Assembly: GCA_011800805.1 (NCBI GenBank)
Contig: MPNW01000030.1
Span: 290,988 to 354,987 of the forward strand
Direction of reading: 5' to 3'
Source of the DNA: Hirudo medicinalis
Taxonomy: Eukaryota > Annelida > Clitellata > Hirudinida > Hirudinidae
DNA length: 64,000 nucleotides
In this document: positions 62,219 through 64,000 of the stretch, in pieces
How the letters are laid out: each line of letters begins with the position of its first letter
How positions within the stretch are numbered: position 1 is the stretch's first letter
Position numbers and translations under genes: made by a program
Notes under the pieces: generated by a model
The model's input: the letters and a program-made list of their open reading frames with translations, nothing else
Told to the model about the DNA's origin: nothing
Databases searched by the model: none

Positions 62219-64000
62219 TTCGATGGAAATTTCGATGGTAGTTATGTAACAATTTTATTGATGATATCAGTGTTGGGTTTGTAAAATACTGAAATGTTAG
62301 TTAAATAAATTAAATCTGTTGTGAAGCTACTCCTTCACAAACCAAAAATATTATTTCTTCGAAAGGAATTTTTAAACTTCTTTTCAAATTTAATTGCTTT
62401 GTAATTTATGCAATAAAATTAATTGATTGTTCTGCTGTAATAGTTCTTTGGAAAAATAGTACTTTAAAAAAGAAAATGGCGTGCAAGTTTGCTCAGAGGG
62501 ATGCATTCCTGCGACTGCAAGACGATGATTCTATCAGTCGTTATTTGTCACCGTCTCGGCCCTCGAAGTATCATATGCTTGCATGCTTGCAATATTTCAA
62601 TCTCTACTGAAATATTGATAAAAAAAATATTGATTAAAATTGTATTGAAATATTGCAATTTGAAAAAAAATCATACAAATATATATAATTAATTATTTAA
62701 TATAATTAAATTAATTTCAGTGAAATACCGATTAATTCTCAAGAAAAGTTATGTTATTGTTTATTAAAATATTATTCAGTGAATAATGATGTTCTAAAAT
62801 ACGCTACCTTGGTAATCGTCATGTGGCTCAAGAGGACTCCCTCCCATTGGCTGGAGTATCGTGACGTCATTAGTGGATCAGACTTTTTTTGGACCTGTTG
62901 GGGATGGCATCTCTCAGGTGGGTGCATAATATTAATATATTTATTGCTATTAATAATATAATCTTATTTTTATTTGTAAGAATTTTATTCAATTTTAAAG
63001 TTATACTTGTGTTGATGTTTTTGTTATTTTTAAAAATAGATATTTCAAAGTTAACAATAATAGCGTAATTTATAATTATATTATTATCTGTAATATTTTT
63101 CTTAAAAAGTGTCGTATTACTTTATAATCGCGTTGGTATTAATCAACTCAATTTGAAGTCTGAGCATTTACGAACCACGGTTAACTCCAACCATGCTGCT
63201 ACTTCCTGATAATGACGATAATGATGAGATGATGACGATGACGATGATTGTATCAGTCTTAGTCTTAAGTTGTGTCACCACAAAAATAATGGTAGCCATC
63301 TTGTATTCGTGCAAATTGTTAAAGAATTAGTTTGTTGAGTTGTTTTATGTCAGCTGTTAAAAACTTTTAAACTAGTAAAGAAAGTACGACAATATGATTT
63401 CTAGGAATAAAATAAAGCTATTTATATCATATCATGTATGATGCAATACCATTTCCTATAGGAATCTTATTCTTACATCATACATTATAACGCATGCACT
63501 AAATGACAGCATATCTTGAAAACTACAGCTAATCAACAATTTTAAATATCATTTTCATAACCAGTGATCCAAATTTAGTAAATTATGACCATATTCATTT
63601 CTGAAGTATTTTGGCTGTTTACCAGTGTAATCTTTGGATTGTCACTTTGGACCAACTTTTGGTTTCATAAATTATTATATTTTGAACGAGTCTTTTTGTT
63701 GGTTCGAAGACCATCAAAATGATGAGGATTAAAGCTGACCAATTCTTCTGCTGTTTCACTTGCTGTGAATCAATTTAATAAACAAACTCTTAATCAAGAA
63801 CGGTGGTTTTTTTAAATTGGTTGCGTTGATAAAAACTGGCTGCTAAATTGAGGCAGATGCATACATGTACGAAAATGCTTACAATGACCTTTTGTAAGCG
63901 ATGTTAATTACAAGCTGTTCCAAAGTTCAGGTATGATGGTATTTATGTAAATGTATAGAATTTATGTAGAGCGTACTTCATTTGCGACAAACAAGAATCC
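62219..64000. other. AT-rich right end with no recognised gene
   Basis: Upstream DNA of the preceding minus-strand gene and spacer. Apart from the SINE copy at 62473 and a GATGAC-type short repeat at 63205-63248 I see nothing coding; short open frames at 62489-62692 and 62779-62961 are not supported. Confidence 0.4.
62473..62580 (+). mobile_element. tRNA-like SINE copy
   Basis: GCAAGTTTGCTCAGAGGGAT then GCATTCCTGCGACTGCA and CAGTCGTTATTTGTCAC parallel the copy at 39549 (GCAAGTTAGCTCAGAGGGTT ... CAGTCGTAACGTGTCAC). The A-box-like segment points to a tRNA-derived SINE; no intact B box was seen. Confidence 0.55.

Noticed and set aside
62489..62692. 67-residue plus-strand open frame
   Set aside because: It starts inside the SINE copy and continues into AT-rich DNA; no coding character.

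Overview
The window reads as a gene-dense stretch of an animal nuclear genome. Genes are cut by many short GT-AG introns (roughly 40-400 bp), the intergenic DNA is AT-rich, and old transposon pieces are scattered throughout. The gene set (alpha-neurexin, SETDB1, KIF14-type kinesin, MED26, an ankyrin/SOCS-box protein, RhoU/V, an ADAM-type protease) is metazoan. Small introns and the mix of piggyBac, hAT, Tc1/mariner and non-LTR remnants suggest an invertebrate; the phylum cannot be fixed from sequence alone. No bacterial operon, CRISPR array or tRNA gene was seen.

Layout. 0-1.75 kb: end of a deleted piggyBac copy and the 5' part of an ADAM/ADAMTS-like gene (-). 2.6-3.5 kb: decayed non-LTR element (+). 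4.0-5.6 kb: RhoU/V-like GTPase (+). 6.6-8.7 kb: MED26 (+). 9.3-9.5 kb: unassigned coding remnant (-). 9.9-17.0 kb: KIF14-like kinesin with an FHA domain (-). 17.2-19.3 kb: broken non-LTR retrotransposon holding a 398-base assembly gap flanked by identical 119-base ends. 20.1-22.2 kb: MTCH2-like carrier (+), converging on an ankyrin/SOCS-box gene (22.3-23.0 kb, -). 24.5-25.4 kb: transposon remnants. 25.8-28.8 kb: an Ig-domain single-pass membrane protein (-), with a long AAT microsatellite in one intron. 29-31.3 kb: repeats, including a complete non-autonomous hAT-like element with 8-bp target-site duplications. 31.7-33.8 kb: METTL25-like (+). 35.0-35.6 kb: RPS27 (+). 35.8-37.0 kb: an intronless gene with two tandem TMEM145/GPR180-like ectodomains (+). 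37.4-44.0 kb: SETDB1/eggless (-). 45.2-55.7 kb: alpha-neurexin (-), with a retrotransposon piece in one intron. 56.0-56.8 kb: CPSF2 pseudogene (+). 57.6-58.1 kb: small Cys/His-rich gene (-). 59.3-62.2 kb: unrecognised multi-exon gene (-). 62.2-64 kb: AT-rich, with a tRNA-like SINE.

The genes do not form one pathway. They cover transcription and chromatin (MED26, SETDB1), translation (RPS27, METTL25), division (KIF14), mitochondria (MTCH2), signalling (RhoU/V, the SOCS-box protein) and synapse/cell-surface functions (neurexin, Ig protein, ADAM). The least explained loci are the tandem ectodomain gene, the small gene with a duplicated AHEH/Cys motif, and the multi-exon gene at 59-62 kb. Exon joins given below were built by hand from splice signals and reading phase; no search or transcript data were available.
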